A DNA stretch of 64,000 bases from Microbacterium sp. Au-Mic1 (GCF_021341785.1 NZ_JAJTTF010000006.1:239461-303460), one strand, 5' to 3'; positions 27,082-35,829 are shown, counted from the stretch's first letter. The notes: a model not told the origin generated them from the letters alone. Program-made: numbers and translations.

Positions 27082-28047
27082 ATGCCGCTCACCGATCTCC
27101 CCCTGTCCGAGCTCCGCGGGTACCTCCCCGACGTCGCGGAGCCCGCCGATTTCGACGCGTTCTGGCGCGACACCCTGGCCGGATCCCGCGAACTCGCCAC
27201 CCCGGCCGAGCTCTCGCCCGCGACGACCCCGATCGATGAGCTCATCGTCGAGGACCTCGCGTTCTCGGGCTTCGGCGGCGAGCGCATCCGCGGCTGGGTC
27301 ACCCGGCCTCGCCGCGAGGGGCGCCTGCCGGTCGTCATCGAGTACCTCGGCTACGGCGGCGGCCGCGGCATCCCCGGCGAGCGCCTGCAGTGGGCGGCCG
27401 CGGGATATGCGCACGTGCTCATGGACACCCGTGGCCAGGGCGCCGGCTGGGGATCGGGCGGCGCCACCGCGGATCCGCACGGGTCGGACGGGGCGACGCC
27501 CGGTTTCATGACACGCGGCATCGCGCACCCCGCGGACTACTACTACCGCCGGGTGTTCACCGATGCCGTGCTGCTGGTCGATGCTGTGCGGGGCTTCGAC
27601 TTCGCCGACCCCGCGCGCATCGCCGTCACCGGAGGCAGCCAGGGCGGCGGCATCAGCATCGCCGCCGCGGCCCTGCACCCCGGGGTCGCAGCGGTCATGC
27701 CCGATGTGCCGTTCCTGAGCCATTTCCGCCGATCGGTCGCGCTGACCCCCGAGCACCCGTTCCGCGAGATCGAGCGCTATCTCTCGGTGCACCGCGATCG
27801 GGTCGAGCAGGTCTTCCAGACGCTGTCCTACTTCGACGGCGTGAACTTCGCACGACGGATCACGCGGCCCGCGCTGTTCTCGGTGGCGCTGACGGACGAC
27901 ATCGTGCTGCCGTCCAGCGTCTTCGCCGCCTACAATCACCTCGCCGCGGACGATACGGCGATCGAGGTCTACGAGTTCAACGGGCACGAGGGTGGCGGCT
28001 TCGCCCAGTGGCTGCGTCAGACCGCCTGGCTCGCCGAGCGCTTCTGA
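27082..28047 (+). CDS. Acetylxylan esterase / cephalosporin-C deacetylase, CE7
   Basis: 321 residues, the CE7 family length. Alpha/beta hydrolase that removes acetyl groups from xylo-oligosaccharides. MDTRGQGAGWGSGGATADP is a CE7 oxyanion-side signature. The nucleophile Ser is in TGGSQGGGIS (about residue 185), the Asp in ALTDDIVLPS (about 272) and the His in FNGHEGGGF (about 302), in line with the Bacillus enzyme. There is no signal peptide, as usual for CE7. TAGGCT lies 7 nt before the ATG, so besides read-through from xylB it may have a leaderless transcript of its own. Confidence 0.92.
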   Translation: MPLTDLPLSELRGYLPDVAEPADFDAFWRDTLAGSRELATPAELSPATTPIDELIVEDLAFSGFGGERIRGWVTRPRREGRLPVVIEYLGYGGGRGIPGERLQWAAAGYAHVLMDTRGQGAGWGSGGATADPHGSDGATPGFMTRGIAHPADYYYRRVFTDAVLLVDAVRGFDFADPARIAVTGGSQGGGISIAAAALHPGVAAVMPDVPFLSHFRRSVALTPEHPFREIERYLSVHRDRVEQVFQTLSYFDGVNFARRITRPALFSVALTDDIVLPSSVFAAYNHLAADDTAIEVYEFNGHEGGGFAQWLRQTAWLAERF

Positions 28048-28117
28048 CGCGCAGACGCTCGTCCTCCTGCAGAGCCTTCGGCTCACGCACACCGGCGGGC
28101 TCATCCTTCGCACGCTC

Positions 28118-28170
28118 AGGTCGCAGTTTCTGCTCCGAAACGCCGGTTTCCGCAGCAGAAATTGCGACCT
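28118..28170. repeat. 53-bp intergenic hairpin repeat
   Basis: AGGTCGCAGTTTCTGCTCCG at the left and CAGCAGAAATTGCGACCT at the right pair almost fully. It shares its ends and a TTTC(C/T)GCT core with the element at 7440-7492. It lies 70 nt after the CE7 stop and may end transcription. Confidence 0.7.
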
Positions 28171-28232
28171 GCTTGCCCGGTCTCTTCGGATGCCGATCGG
28201 ATCCGGATGAGATGCGGATTCGATCAGAGGGG

Positions 28233-28280
28233 TTGACGCGGCCTCCTCCTGAATCTATAAAGAAACTTAGCTATTAGATT
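28233..28280 (+). promoter_or_regulatory. Strong promoter and inverted repeat upstream of the ROK gene
   Basis: -35 TTGACG (28233-28238), 17-nt spacer, -10 TATAAA (28256-28261). This is the closest match to a housekeeping promoter in the window. AATCTA (28252-28257) and TAGATT (28275-28280) form an inverted repeat around the predicted start, with a TTAGCTAT core between. The AT-rich patch stands out from the local base composition and suits ROK autoregulation. Confidence 0.65.
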
Positions 28281-28292
28281 TCAGGAGCTTCG

Positions 28293-29450
28293 ATGACGTC
28301 CTCCCCCGCCCCCGGCACCCCCGGCTGGCTCGCCCTCCGCAACGATCAGGCGGCGCTGTCGCTCCTGCTCGACGAGGGCCCGCTCACGCGCAATCGCATC
28401 GGCGAACTGACAGGTCTCTCCAAGCCGACCGCGGCGCAGATCGTGACACGGCTGGAGGAGGCCGGGTTCATCCACCCCGCCGGCGAGCTCTCCGCCGGCC
28501 GCGGACCGAACGCGGTCACCTACGACGTGCGGCTGGATCGCAGCCTGGGCGTCGCGATCGACGTGGACGAGAACGTGCTGCGCGCGACCGTGGTCGATGC
28601 GCGCGGTTCCCAGCGGCCGGTTGCGACCATCCCGGTCGACGCCGCGCACCCGCGCTCGGCCGAGGGCGACGTGCGCCGCGCGATCGAGGCCGCGTGCAGC
28701 GCGGCGGACGTCGACGCCGGCGCGGTCGTCGAGATCGTGATCGGCGTGCAGGCCGCAAACGATCCTGCCGCGGATCGCCTGAACTTCACCGACACCCTCG
28801 ATGGCTGGCCCATGCAGAATGCGCGCGGCGAGCTGGAGGCGGGCCTCGGCATCGCGGTCACCCTGGAGAACGACGTGAACCTCGCCGCGATCGCCGAACG
28901 CGCCGAGGGCGCCGGCGCCGACGCACCTGGCTTCGCGCTGCTCTGGCTCGGCGAGGGCCTCGGCCTCTCGATCGACCTCGACGGCACGATCCTGCACGGC
29001 GCCACCGGCGGCGCCGGCGAGATCGGCTACCTGCCCGCGCCCCGCACGGCGATGGCGATCGACCCGGACGCGGAGGACCTGCAGGAGCTGGTCGGCGGAT
29101 CCGCCGTCGCGCGCTCGGCGACCTCGGCCGTCGGCGGCCCCCTCGACTACGCCGGCGCTCTCGCCGCCCTCGCGAGCGAGCCGGATCGGATCCTGCCTGA
29201 CCTCGCCGCACGGATCGCGCTGGCCCTCACGCCGGTCATCGCCGTGCTGGACCCGTCGCTGGTGATCCTCGGCGGTCCCACCGGGGTCGCGGGCGGAGCC
29301 GCCCTGGCCGCCGCCGTGTCCGCCGCACTGCGCTCCTCCTCCAGCTGGGATCCCGCGGTGCGCACCACGGGGGCTCCGGCCGACGCGGTGCTGCTCGGCG
29401 CCCGGCACGTGCTCGTGTCACGGCTGCGCGGGCGACTGCTTCCCGATTGA
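28293..29450 (+). CDS. ROK-family transcriptional regulator
   Basis: 385 residues. Winged helix in the first 80 residues (GPLTRNRIGELTGLSKPTAA), then a ROK domain (GVAIDVDENVLRATVVDARG, LENDVNLAAIAERAEG, GATGGAGEIGYLP). The CxCGxxGCxE zinc motif is missing, because the stretch after GEIGY is PAPRTAMAIDPDAEDLQ. AGGAG lies 6 nt before the ATG. It sits between xylAB-CE7 and the GH4 importer operon, in the same direction. It could regulate either, and itself through the inverted repeat at its promoter. A XylR role is possible but not shown. Confidence 0.82.
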   Translation: MTSSPAPGTPGWLALRNDQAALSLLLDEGPLTRNRIGELTGLSKPTAAQIVTRLEEAGFIHPAGELSAGRGPNAVTYDVRLDRSLGVAIDVDENVLRATVVDARGSQRPVATIPVDAAHPRSAEGDVRRAIEAACSAADVDAGAVVEIVIGVQAANDPAADRLNFTDTLDGWPMQNARGELEAGLGIAVTLENDVNLAAIAERAEGAGADAPGFALLWLGEGLGLSIDLDGTILHGATGGAGEIGYLPAPRTAMAIDPDAEDLQELVGGSAVARSATSAVGGPLDYAGALAALASEPDRILPDLAARIALALTPVIAVLDPSLVILGGPTGVAGGAALAAAVSAALRSSSSWDPAVRTTGAPADAVLLGARHVLVSRLRGRLLPD

Positions 29451-29485
29451 TCGCCCCGGGGCCGGTCGTCGCCGGCCCGGATCCA

Positions 29486-29497
29486 TGTTCATGAACA
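29486..29497. promoter_or_regulatory. Perfect palindrome TGTTCATGAACA before the GH4 importer operon
   Basis: A 12-bp perfect palindrome 11 nt upstream of the binding-protein ATG and next to its AGAGAGG ribosome site. It could be a repressor site that blocks transcription or translation start. The upstream GGGCCGG/CCGGCCC hairpin (near 29459-29478) may end the ROK transcript. Confidence 0.45.
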
Positions 29498-29508
29498 GAG
29501 AGGTTCAC

Positions 29509-30843
29509 ATGAAACGCCACACCCGGCTCCGGATCGGAGCCATCGCCGCGCTCTCCGTCACCGCCGTCGTCCTCGCCGGCTGCTCCAGCGGGTCCGACAC
29601 CGCTGTCGCCGCCAAGGCGCCCGACCATCTGTCCGGCACGGTCACGCTGTGGGAGTTCTTCAGCGACCGCGAGGCGGGCGTCGTGCAGTCCGTCATCGAC
29701 GACTTCCACAAGAAGTACCCGGATGTGAAGGTCGACGTGCGCACCGGTCAGGAGGACGACAAGATCATCAAGGCGATCGCCGCCGGTAGCGATCTCGACG
29801 TCGCGATCTCCGGTGCCGTCGACAACGTGGGCGCGTTCTGCTCGTCCGGAGCGCTGCGCGACCTCACTCCTTACATCGCGCGTGACGGCGTCGACCTCTC
29901 ACAACTGTCCGACGTCGCGCGCAGCTATACCTCCTTCGGCGGCAAACAGTGCGCGCTGCCGATGCTCGCCGACGTGCAGGGCCTGTACTACAACACCGAC
30001 CTGCTGCAGGCGGCGGGCTACAGCGCCCCGCCGAAGACGCTCGGCGAGCTCGAGGAGATGGCGGTCAAGCTCACGACCTACAACGCCGACGGATCCATCA
30101 AGACCCTGGGCTTCAACCCGCTGATGGGCGCCTACGAGAACGCGCCCACCGTCTTCGGCGCCGCCGCGGGTGCGGAATGGATGGAGGACGGAAAGAGCGC
30201 GATCGCGTCCTCCCCCGGCTGGAAGGACCTGATGACCTGGCAGAGGAGCTTCATCGACAAGATCGGCTACGACAAGCTCAAGGCCTTCACCGCCGGTCTC
30301 GGCGACGAGTTCTCCGCGGGGCAGGCGTTCCAGACCGGCCAGCTCGCGATGAACCTCGACGGCGAGTGGCGCGTCGCATTCCTCGCCGATCAGGCGCCCG
30401 ACGTGAAGTACGGCGTCGCGCCGTTCCCCGTGCTGGACGGCCATGAGGATCTCTACGGCGGCGGGTACTCCTCCGGGACGATCGCGGGCGTCTCCAAGGG
30501 CTCCAAGAATCCCGAGGCCGCCTGGGCTCTGCTGCACTACCTGACCTTCGACACCGACGCGGTCGTGAAGCTCGCGAACGGCCTGAAGAACGTCCCGACC
30601 ACGAAGGATGCGCTCGCCTCCTCGAAGCTGGACCTCCCTGAGCAGTTCGGCACGTTCCTCGACATCGCGAAGAGCCCGCACCTGACCTCGATCCCGGCGA
30701 CCGTGATCGGCAGTGCGAACCAGGTCGCGCTCTCCGGCTATTGGACCAAGTACCAGTCCGGCGGCGGTGGCGACATCGACGCGGGCCTCAAGAAGGTCGA
30801 CAAGGACATCGACGACCAGCTCGCGCTGAGCGAAGGCCCGTGA
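29509..30843 (+). CDS. ABC transporter sugar-binding lipoprotein
   Basis: 444 residues. Basic n-region MKRHTRLR, hydrophobic core and lipobox LAGC (Cys25). The mature domain begins TVTLWEFFSDREAGVVQSV, and LYYNTDLLQAAGYSAPPKTL is typical of family-1 binding proteins. ATG 29509 is chosen for the signal peptide and the AGAGAGG site; in-frame ATGs just upstream lie inside a palindrome. It is the first gene of an importer, GH4, BadF-kinase operon. The cargo is probably a beta-linked disaccharide such as cellobiose or chitobiose, by inference. Confidence 0.88.
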   Translation: MKRHTRLRIGAIAALSVTAVVLAGCSSGSDTAVAAKAPDHLSGTVTLWEFFSDREAGVVQSVIDDFHKKYPDVKVDVRTGQEDDKIIKAIAAGSDLDVAISGAVDNVGAFCSSGALRDLTPYIARDGVDLSQLSDVARSYTSFGGKQCALPMLADVQGLYYNTDLLQAAGYSAPPKTLGELEEMAVKLTTYNADGSIKTLGFNPLMGAYENAPTVFGAAAGAEWMEDGKSAIASSPGWKDLMTWQRSFIDKIGYDKLKAFTAGLGDEFSAGQAFQTGQLAMNLDGEWRVAFLADQAPDVKYGVAPFPVLDGHEDLYGGGYSSGTIAGVSKGSKNPEAAWALLHYLTFDTDAVVKLANGLKNVPTTKDALASSKLDLPEQFGTFLDIAKSPHLTSIPATVIGSANQVALSGYWTKYQSGGGGDIDAGLKKVDKDIDDQLALSEGP

Positions 30844-31850
30844 TGACCGCGACACTCGCTCCGGGGCGTGCGGCGACTCCTCCGCACGCCCCGGTGCCCA
30901 CCGCCCGACACCCGCGCGGATCCGCCGCCCGCCGTCGCCGCTGGAGCATCGCCCTGATGCTGGCCCCCACGCTCCTGGGCCTCGCCGTCTTCTTCGTGTA
31001 CCCGCTCGCGGCGAACCTCTACTTCTCGTTCACGCGGTACGACCTCGTCTCAGCACCGCAGTGGAACGGGCTGAACAACTACGTCTACTTGTTCACCAAG
31101 GATCCGCGCATCGTCACGGCCGCCCTGAACACCCTGTGGTTCGTCGTGATCCTGGTGCCGGTGCGGATCGTCTGCGCCCTCGCCGTCGCCGGCCTTCTGC
31201 TGCGCGCCCGCAGCGCCGGCGGGATCTGGCGCACGATCTTCTATCTGCCCGCACTCGTGCCGCCCGTGGCGTCCGTCGTCGCGTTCGTGTTCCTCTTCAA
31301 CCCGGGAACCGGTCCGGTGAACCTCGTGCTGAAGAGCCTCGGCATCCCCGGCCCGCTCTGGTTCAACGACCCGGCGCTCGCGAAGCCCTCGCTCGTACTG
31401 CTGGGGGTGTGGGTGATGGGCGACGTCATGATCATCCTGCTCGCCGCTCTCCTGAACGTGCCGCGCGACCAGTACGAGGCCGCATCGCTCGACGGGGCGA
31501 ACGGCCTGCAGAAGGTGCGCTTCGTGACGATCCCCTCGATCGCCCCCGTGCTGCTGTTCGCTCTGGTGACCGGCATGATCGCGGCCCTGCAGTACTTCAC
31601 CGAAGCGGCCGTGGCCTCCGGCGTCGCATCCGGCCGCTCCGGCGCCGCCTCCGGCGGGCTGGCAGCCGACATCGGCTATCCGGAGGACTCGCTGCTCACC
31701 TACACGCAGTGGCTGTACGTGCGCGGGTTCGCGAACTTCCAGCTCGGCTACGCGGCAGCGATGGCCGTGGTGCTGTTCGTGGTGGCCAGCGTGTTCGTCG
31801 CCCTGCTGCTGCGCAAGGCGCGGGCCTTCTCCCCGGAGGACTTCTCATGA
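30843..31850 (+). CDS. Sugar ABC transporter permease (MalF type)
   Basis: 335 residues, six predicted helices, EAA loop YEAASLDGANGLQKVRF. An unusual Gly/Ala/Ser-rich loop (GVASGRSGAASGGLAADIG) follows the EAA region. The start overlaps the previous stop by one base (TGATG). Confidence 0.92.
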   Translation: MTATLAPGRAATPPHAPVPTARHPRGSAARRRRWSIALMLAPTLLGLAVFFVYPLAANLYFSFTRYDLVSAPQWNGLNNYVYLFTKDPRIVTAALNTLWFVVILVPVRIVCALAVAGLLLRARSAGGIWRTIFYLPALVPPVASVVAFVFLFNPGTGPVNLVLKSLGIPGPLWFNDPALAKPSLVLLGVWVMGDVMIILLAALLNVPRDQYEAASLDGANGLQKVRFVTIPSIAPVLLFALVTGMIAALQYFTEAAVASGVASGRSGAASGGLAADIGYPEDSLLTYTQWLYVRGFANFQLGYAAAMAVVLFVVASVFVALLLRKARAFSPEDFS

Positions 31851-32728
31851 CCGCGACCGCGCTCATCACGACCGGATCCGCACGCCCGCCGCGTCCGGTG
31901 CGGGGCGGCCGGAGGGCGCTCGTCTGGATCGCCGACCACACCGTGCTCTCCGTGCTCGCGGTGCTGTTCCTCGCCCCGATCCTGTTCGTGCTGTTGACCT
32001 CGTTCATGTCGAGCCGGCAGACGCTGACGGCCTCGATCTGGCCGCAGCCCTGGGATCTCTCCAACTACGTCCGCGCGTTCACCCAGGTGCCGCTGGGCCT
32101 GTGGTTCCTGAACTCGGCGTTCTACGCGGTGCTCGCGACGGCGTTCATGCTGGTCTCCTCGGTGCCCGCGGCCTACGTGCTCGCGAAGATCCGCTTCCGG
32201 GGCGCGAACATCATCTTCCTCGCGATCATCGTCGCGATGCTGCTGCCGCCGCAGGTGACGATCGTCCCGGTGTACGTGATGTTCGCCAAGCTCGGGCTGA
32301 CCGGCACGCTCTGGCCGCTGATCCTGCCCAATCTGCTCGGCGATGCGTTCTCGATCTTCCTGCTGCGACAGTTCTTCCTGACGATCCCGACCGCCTACGC
32401 CGACGCGGCGCGCATCGACGGCAACGGCGAATGGGGCGTGCTCTGGCGGGTGATGGTTCCGATGACGAAGCCCGGCATCGCGTCGGCTGCGATCTTCCTG
32501 TTCTTCAACTCGTGGAACGACTACTTCGGGCCTCTCCTCTACGCCTCGGAGAATCCGTCGGCGTGGACGGTCGCCTACGGACTGTCCACCTTCCACGGCA
32601 CGCACGGCACCGACTGGGGCACGACCATGGCCGTGACGATGCTCGTCACGATCCCCGTCGTCATCGTGTTCTTCTTCGCCCAGCGCGTCTTCGTCGAGGG
32701 CATCAACCTGACCGGCGTGAAGGGCTGA
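31847..32728 (+). CDS. Sugar ABC transporter permease (MalG type)
   Basis: 293 residues, six predicted helices, EAA loop ADAARIDGNGEWGVLW with Asn in place of the usual Ala after DG. It overlaps the MalF-type gene by 4 nt (ATGA) and is followed after one base by the GH4 gene. Confidence 0.92.
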   Translation: MTATALITTGSARPPRPVRGGRRALVWIADHTVLSVLAVLFLAPILFVLLTSFMSSRQTLTASIWPQPWDLSNYVRAFTQVPLGLWFLNSAFYAVLATAFMLVSSVPAAYVLAKIRFRGANIIFLAIIVAMLLPPQVTIVPVYVMFAKLGLTGTLWPLILPNLLGDAFSIFLLRQFFLTIPTAYADAARIDGNGEWGVLWRVMVPMTKPGIASAAIFLFFNSWNDYFGPLLYASENPSAWTVAYGLSTFHGTHGTDWGTTMAVTMLVTIPVVIVFFFAQRVFVEGINLTGVKG

Positions 32729-32729
32729 C

Positions 32730-34004
32730 ATGAAACTCACCGTCATCGGAGGCGGCTCCACCTACACCCCCGAGCTCACGGATGGCTTCTCCCGGCTGCG
32801 CGACCTGCTGCCGATCGACGAGCTCTGGCTCGTGGATCCGGACGACCACCGCCGGGAACTGGTCGCCGGCGTCTCGCGGCGCATGTTCGCGCGCGCCGGG
32901 CACCCCGGTCGGATCAGGGCGACCGCCGATCTCGTCGCGGGCGTCGCGGATGCCGACGTGGTGCTGATCCAACTGCGGATCGGAGGCCAGGCCGCCCGGC
33001 TCGGCGACGAGACCTGGCCGCACGAGGCCTGCTGCATCGGGCAGGAGACCACGGGCCCGGGCGGACTCGCCAAGGCACTGCGTACCGTTCCGGTCGTGCT
33101 CGAGGTCGCCGAGGCCGTGCGCCGGCATGCGAAGCCCGACGCCTGGATCGTCGACTTCACGAACCCGGTCGGGATCGTGACGCGCGCACTGCTCGAGGAG
33201 GGGCATCGCGCGATCGGCCTGTGCAATGTGGCGATCGGATTCCAGCGCCGCTTCGCCCGGATGCTCGGCGCGGATCCGGACCGGATCCGCCTGGAGCACG
33301 TCGGCCTGAATCACCTCACCTGGGAGCGCGGGGTGCTGCTCGACGGATCCGACGTGCTGCCGACGATGCTGGACGAGCGCCTGTCCGAGCTCGCGGACGA
33401 GGTGGAGCTGCCCGCCCCGCTGCTGCAGAACCTCGCGATGGTGCCCTCGTACTACCTGCGGTACTTCTACGCCCACGACCGCGTCCTCGAGGAGCAGCGG
33501 CACGAACCGCCGCGCGCCGAGAAGGTGCTGGAGGTCGAGCGGGAACTGCTCCGGCTGTACGCGGATCCGGCCGTCGACGAGAAGCCGGCGATCCTCGCCG
33601 AGCGCGGGGGTGCGTTCTATTCGGAGGCGGCGGTCGACCTCATCGCCTCGCTGCTCGGCGATCGCCGAGACGTGCAGGTCGCGAACCTGCGCAACGACGG
33701 CACGCTGCCCTTCCTTCCCGATGACCACGTCGTCGAGGTATCGGCCACGATCGGCGCCGCCGGCCCCGTCGCGGTGCCCGTCGCTCCGCTGCCGGCCGAC
33801 GTGCAGGGCCTGATCGGCCACGTCGCGGGCTACGAACGGCTCGCGCTCGACGCGGCCCGGCACACCGGATCCGCCGACCGCGGGCGACAGCTCGTCGAAC
33901 GCGCACTGCTCGCCCACCCGCTCGTCGGCCAGTGGGATCGCGCGGAGAAGCTCGCCGACCTGCTGATCGACCACAACCGGGATCACCTCGCGTGGGCGCG
34001 GTGA
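32730..34004 (+). CDS. GH4 family phospho-beta-glycosidase (NAD+, Mn2+)
   Basis: 424 residues. GH4 enzymes use NAD+ and a divalent metal for an oxidation-elimination mechanism, usually on 6-phospho-disaccharides. The NAD motif is VIGGGSTYTPELTDGF at the N-terminus. The metal-site Cys and His are in GLCNVAIGFQRR and VGLNHLTWERG. FTNPVGIVTRAL is also typical. The overall pattern fits the 6-phospho-beta-glucosidase branch. The substrate must be phosphorylated after import, because the transporter is ABC and not PTS; the BadF kinase encoded next is the likely partner. Confidence 0.9.
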   Translation: MKLTVIGGGSTYTPELTDGFSRLRDLLPIDELWLVDPDDHRRELVAGVSRRMFARAGHPGRIRATADLVAGVADADVVLIQLRIGGQAARLGDETWPHEACCIGQETTGPGGLAKALRTVPVVLEVAEAVRRHAKPDAWIVDFTNPVGIVTRALLEEGHRAIGLCNVAIGFQRRFARMLGADPDRIRLEHVGLNHLTWERGVLLDGSDVLPTMLDERLSELADEVELPAPLLQNLAMVPSYYLRYFYAHDRVLEEQRHEPPRAEKVLEVERELLRLYADPAVDEKPAILAERGGAFYSEAAVDLIASLLGDRRDVQVANLRNDGTLPFLPDDHVVEVSATIGAAGPVAVPVAPLPADVQGLIGHVAGYERLALDAARHTGSADRGRQLVERALLAHPLVGQWDRAEKLADLLIDHNRDHLAWAR

Positions 34005-35041
34005 GCGGCACGGCGGTGCGGACCGGACAGGGCCACCCGGCGACGCACCCCGGAGGGATCGTCGTCGCCGTCGACGGCGGCGGCACCAAGACCGACGCCG
34101 TCGCCCTCGATGGGACGGGTGCGGTCGTGGCCCATGTGCGTCTGGGCGCGTCCGATGTGCACCCCGGACGGGAGGGGGAATCGGCCTCGGTTGTGGACGA
34201 GGCGGTCCGGAGGGTGCACGCCGAGGCCGGAGGGGGGCCGCTGCTGAGGGTCGGCGTGTTCCTCTCCGGCCTCGATCACGAGGACGAGTTCGCGGCCTTC
34301 CGCGCGCGGATCCGTTCGCTGCCGTGGTTTCTCGGCGAGGACGGCGTCGAGGCGCACGTGGAGAACGACATGTTCGCGCTGCTGCGCACGGGCACGCTCG
34401 CGCCCGACGCGGTCGCCGTCGTCTGCGGCACCGGGCTCAATGCGATCGGCGTGCGCGGCGACGGGACGACGGCCCGCTTCCTCGCCTGGGGGGCCGTGTC
34501 CGGCGACTGGGGCGGCGGGTCGGACATCGGCGCCGAGGCGCTGCGTCTGGCCGCGCGGGCGCTCGACGACCGGGGACCTGCGACCGTGCTGGCCAGGGTG
34601 ATCCCCGGGCATTTCGGACGCGCCGACCTCACCGCCCTCATCGAGGACGTGCACTTCGGCCGCCTTCCGGAGGAGCGGCTGGCCGAGCTCGTACCCGTCG
34701 TGTTCGCGGCGGCCGGCGGCGGCGACGTCGTGTCGCGCGCGCTGGTGCAGCGCCAGGCCGAGGAGATCGTCGCGATGGCTGCGAGCGCCGCCCGGCGGCT
34801 GGGGCTCGAGCAGGATCCGATCCCCGTGGTGCTCGGCGGCGGAGTGCTCGCGGCGCGCCAGCCGCTGCTGCTGGACGGCGTCGTGCAGGGGCTCGCCTCG
34901 GCGCTGCCCTCGGCCGTTCCGACCGTGGTCGACGCCCGGCCCGTGGTCGGCGCGGGGCTCACGCTGCTGGAGCAGCACGGCGCGACGGACGACGTACTGC
35001 GCCGCGCCCGTGCGGCGCTCGAGCGCACCGTGCCCTCCTGA
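34001..35041 (+). CDS. BadF/BadG/BcrA-type sugar kinase (N-acetylglucosamine kinase-like)
   Basis: 346 residues, ASKHA fold. VAVDGGGTKTDAVALDGTG is the phosphate-1 motif. VCGTGLNAIGVRGDG and SGDWGGGSDIGAEAL match NAGK-type kinases. VVLGGGVLAARQPLL is the adenosine motif. It starts with GTG overlapping the GH4 stop (GTGA), which indicates coupling. Its expected role is to phosphorylate the imported sugar or the monosaccharide released by GH4. Either glucose/GlcNAc or the intact disaccharide could be the acceptor. Confidence 0.85.
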   Translation: MSGTAVRTGQGHPATHPGGIVVAVDGGGTKTDAVALDGTGAVVAHVRLGASDVHPGREGESASVVDEAVRRVHAEAGGGPLLRVGVFLSGLDHEDEFAAFRARIRSLPWFLGEDGVEAHVENDMFALLRTGTLAPDAVAVVCGTGLNAIGVRGDGTTARFLAWGAVSGDWGGGSDIGAEALRLAARALDDRGPATVLARVIPGHFGRADLTALIEDVHFGRLPEERLAELVPVVFAAAGGGDVVSRALVQRQAEEIVAMAASAARRLGLEQDPIPVVLGGGVLAARQPLLLDGVVQGLASALPSAVPTVVDARPVVGAGLTLLEQHGATDDVLRRARAALERTVPS

Positions 35042-35158
35042 GCCGGGCGCTGCCGACGGACCGACGCACCGGGGCGGCCGACATCCGCAACATCCGGGAA
35101 ACACGGGATGCGTACACTCGGGGACGCCACAAGCACGCACTCCCCCGAAGGACCCACC

Positions 35159-35755
35159 ATGTCCGGTACGCCGTCATCCGCGCCCATCACCGTCTCGATC
35201 CGCCGCGAGGTCGACCCCGCCCGCATCGCCGAAGCCACCGCCTGGGTGCAGACCGGGGTGAATCTCGCCAGCGGCCATCCCGGCTTCCTCGGATCCGGCT
35301 GGGTGCGCGACGGGGAGGACTCGCACCACTGGCACATGCTCTACCGCTTCGCCGACGAGGCGGCCCTCGACGCGTGGGAGGCCTCGAGCGAACGCGCCTG
35401 GTGGCTGTCGATGGGCGAGGGCTTCGTGCGCAGCGAGCGCACCCGGCGGCGCACCGGGATCGAGGGCTGGTTCGACGAGCCGTCGACCGAGACGATCTCG
35501 CTGCCGACCTCGACCGGCACGACCACCGTGATGGTGGCGCCGTCGCCGCCGCGTTGGAAGCAGGCCGTGTCGATCTGGCTCGGATTCTTCCCGGTGAACC
35601 TGGTGTTCACGTACCTGATGAGCCCCGTGCCCGGCTGGAACGGCCTGCCGATCTGGCTGCGCGTGCTCGCGACCACGATCGTGCTGACGCCGATCATGAC
35701 CTACTGGGTGCTGCCGTTCGTGACGCGCAGCCTCCGGCGCTGGCTGGCCCGCTGA
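35159..35755 (+). CDS. Antibiotic-biosynthesis-monooxygenase-domain protein with two membrane helices
   Basis: 198 residues. The first 100 form an ABM-type ferredoxin-like domain (HPGFLGSGWVRDGEDSHHWH, YRFADEAALDAWEASSER). A linker and two predicted helices (AVSIWLGFFPVNLVFTYLMS and LATTIVLTPIMTYWVLPFV) follow. GAAGGA lies 6 nt before the ATG. This domain layout is frequent in actinobacteria and has no established function. It stands alone between the GH4 operon and the converging prp genes. Confidence 0.8.
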   Translation: MSGTPSSAPITVSIRREVDPARIAEATAWVQTGVNLASGHPGFLGSGWVRDGEDSHHWHMLYRFADEAALDAWEASSERAWWLSMGEGFVRSERTRRRTGIEGWFDEPSTETISLPTSTGTTTVMVAPSPPRWKQAVSIWLGFFPVNLVFTYLMSPVPGWNGLPIWLRVLATTIVLTPIMTYWVLPFVTRSLRRWLAR

Positions 35756-35768
35756 GACGTCGCCCCTG

Positions 35769-35829
35769 TTTCAAAGAGCGCAAATGGCTGCATCTGCGGC
35801 CAGAAAGGCGCCATTTGCGCTCTTTGAAA
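35769..35829. terminator. Perfect 20-bp stem between convergent genes
   Basis: TTTCAAAGAGCGCAAATGGC (35769-35788) is the exact reverse complement of 35810-35829, around a 21-nt loop. It lies 13 nt past the ABM gene stop and 6 nt from the prpC stop, so it can act as a terminator for both strands. The AT-rich arms and the perfect pairing are unusual for a simple terminator here. Confidence 0.65.
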
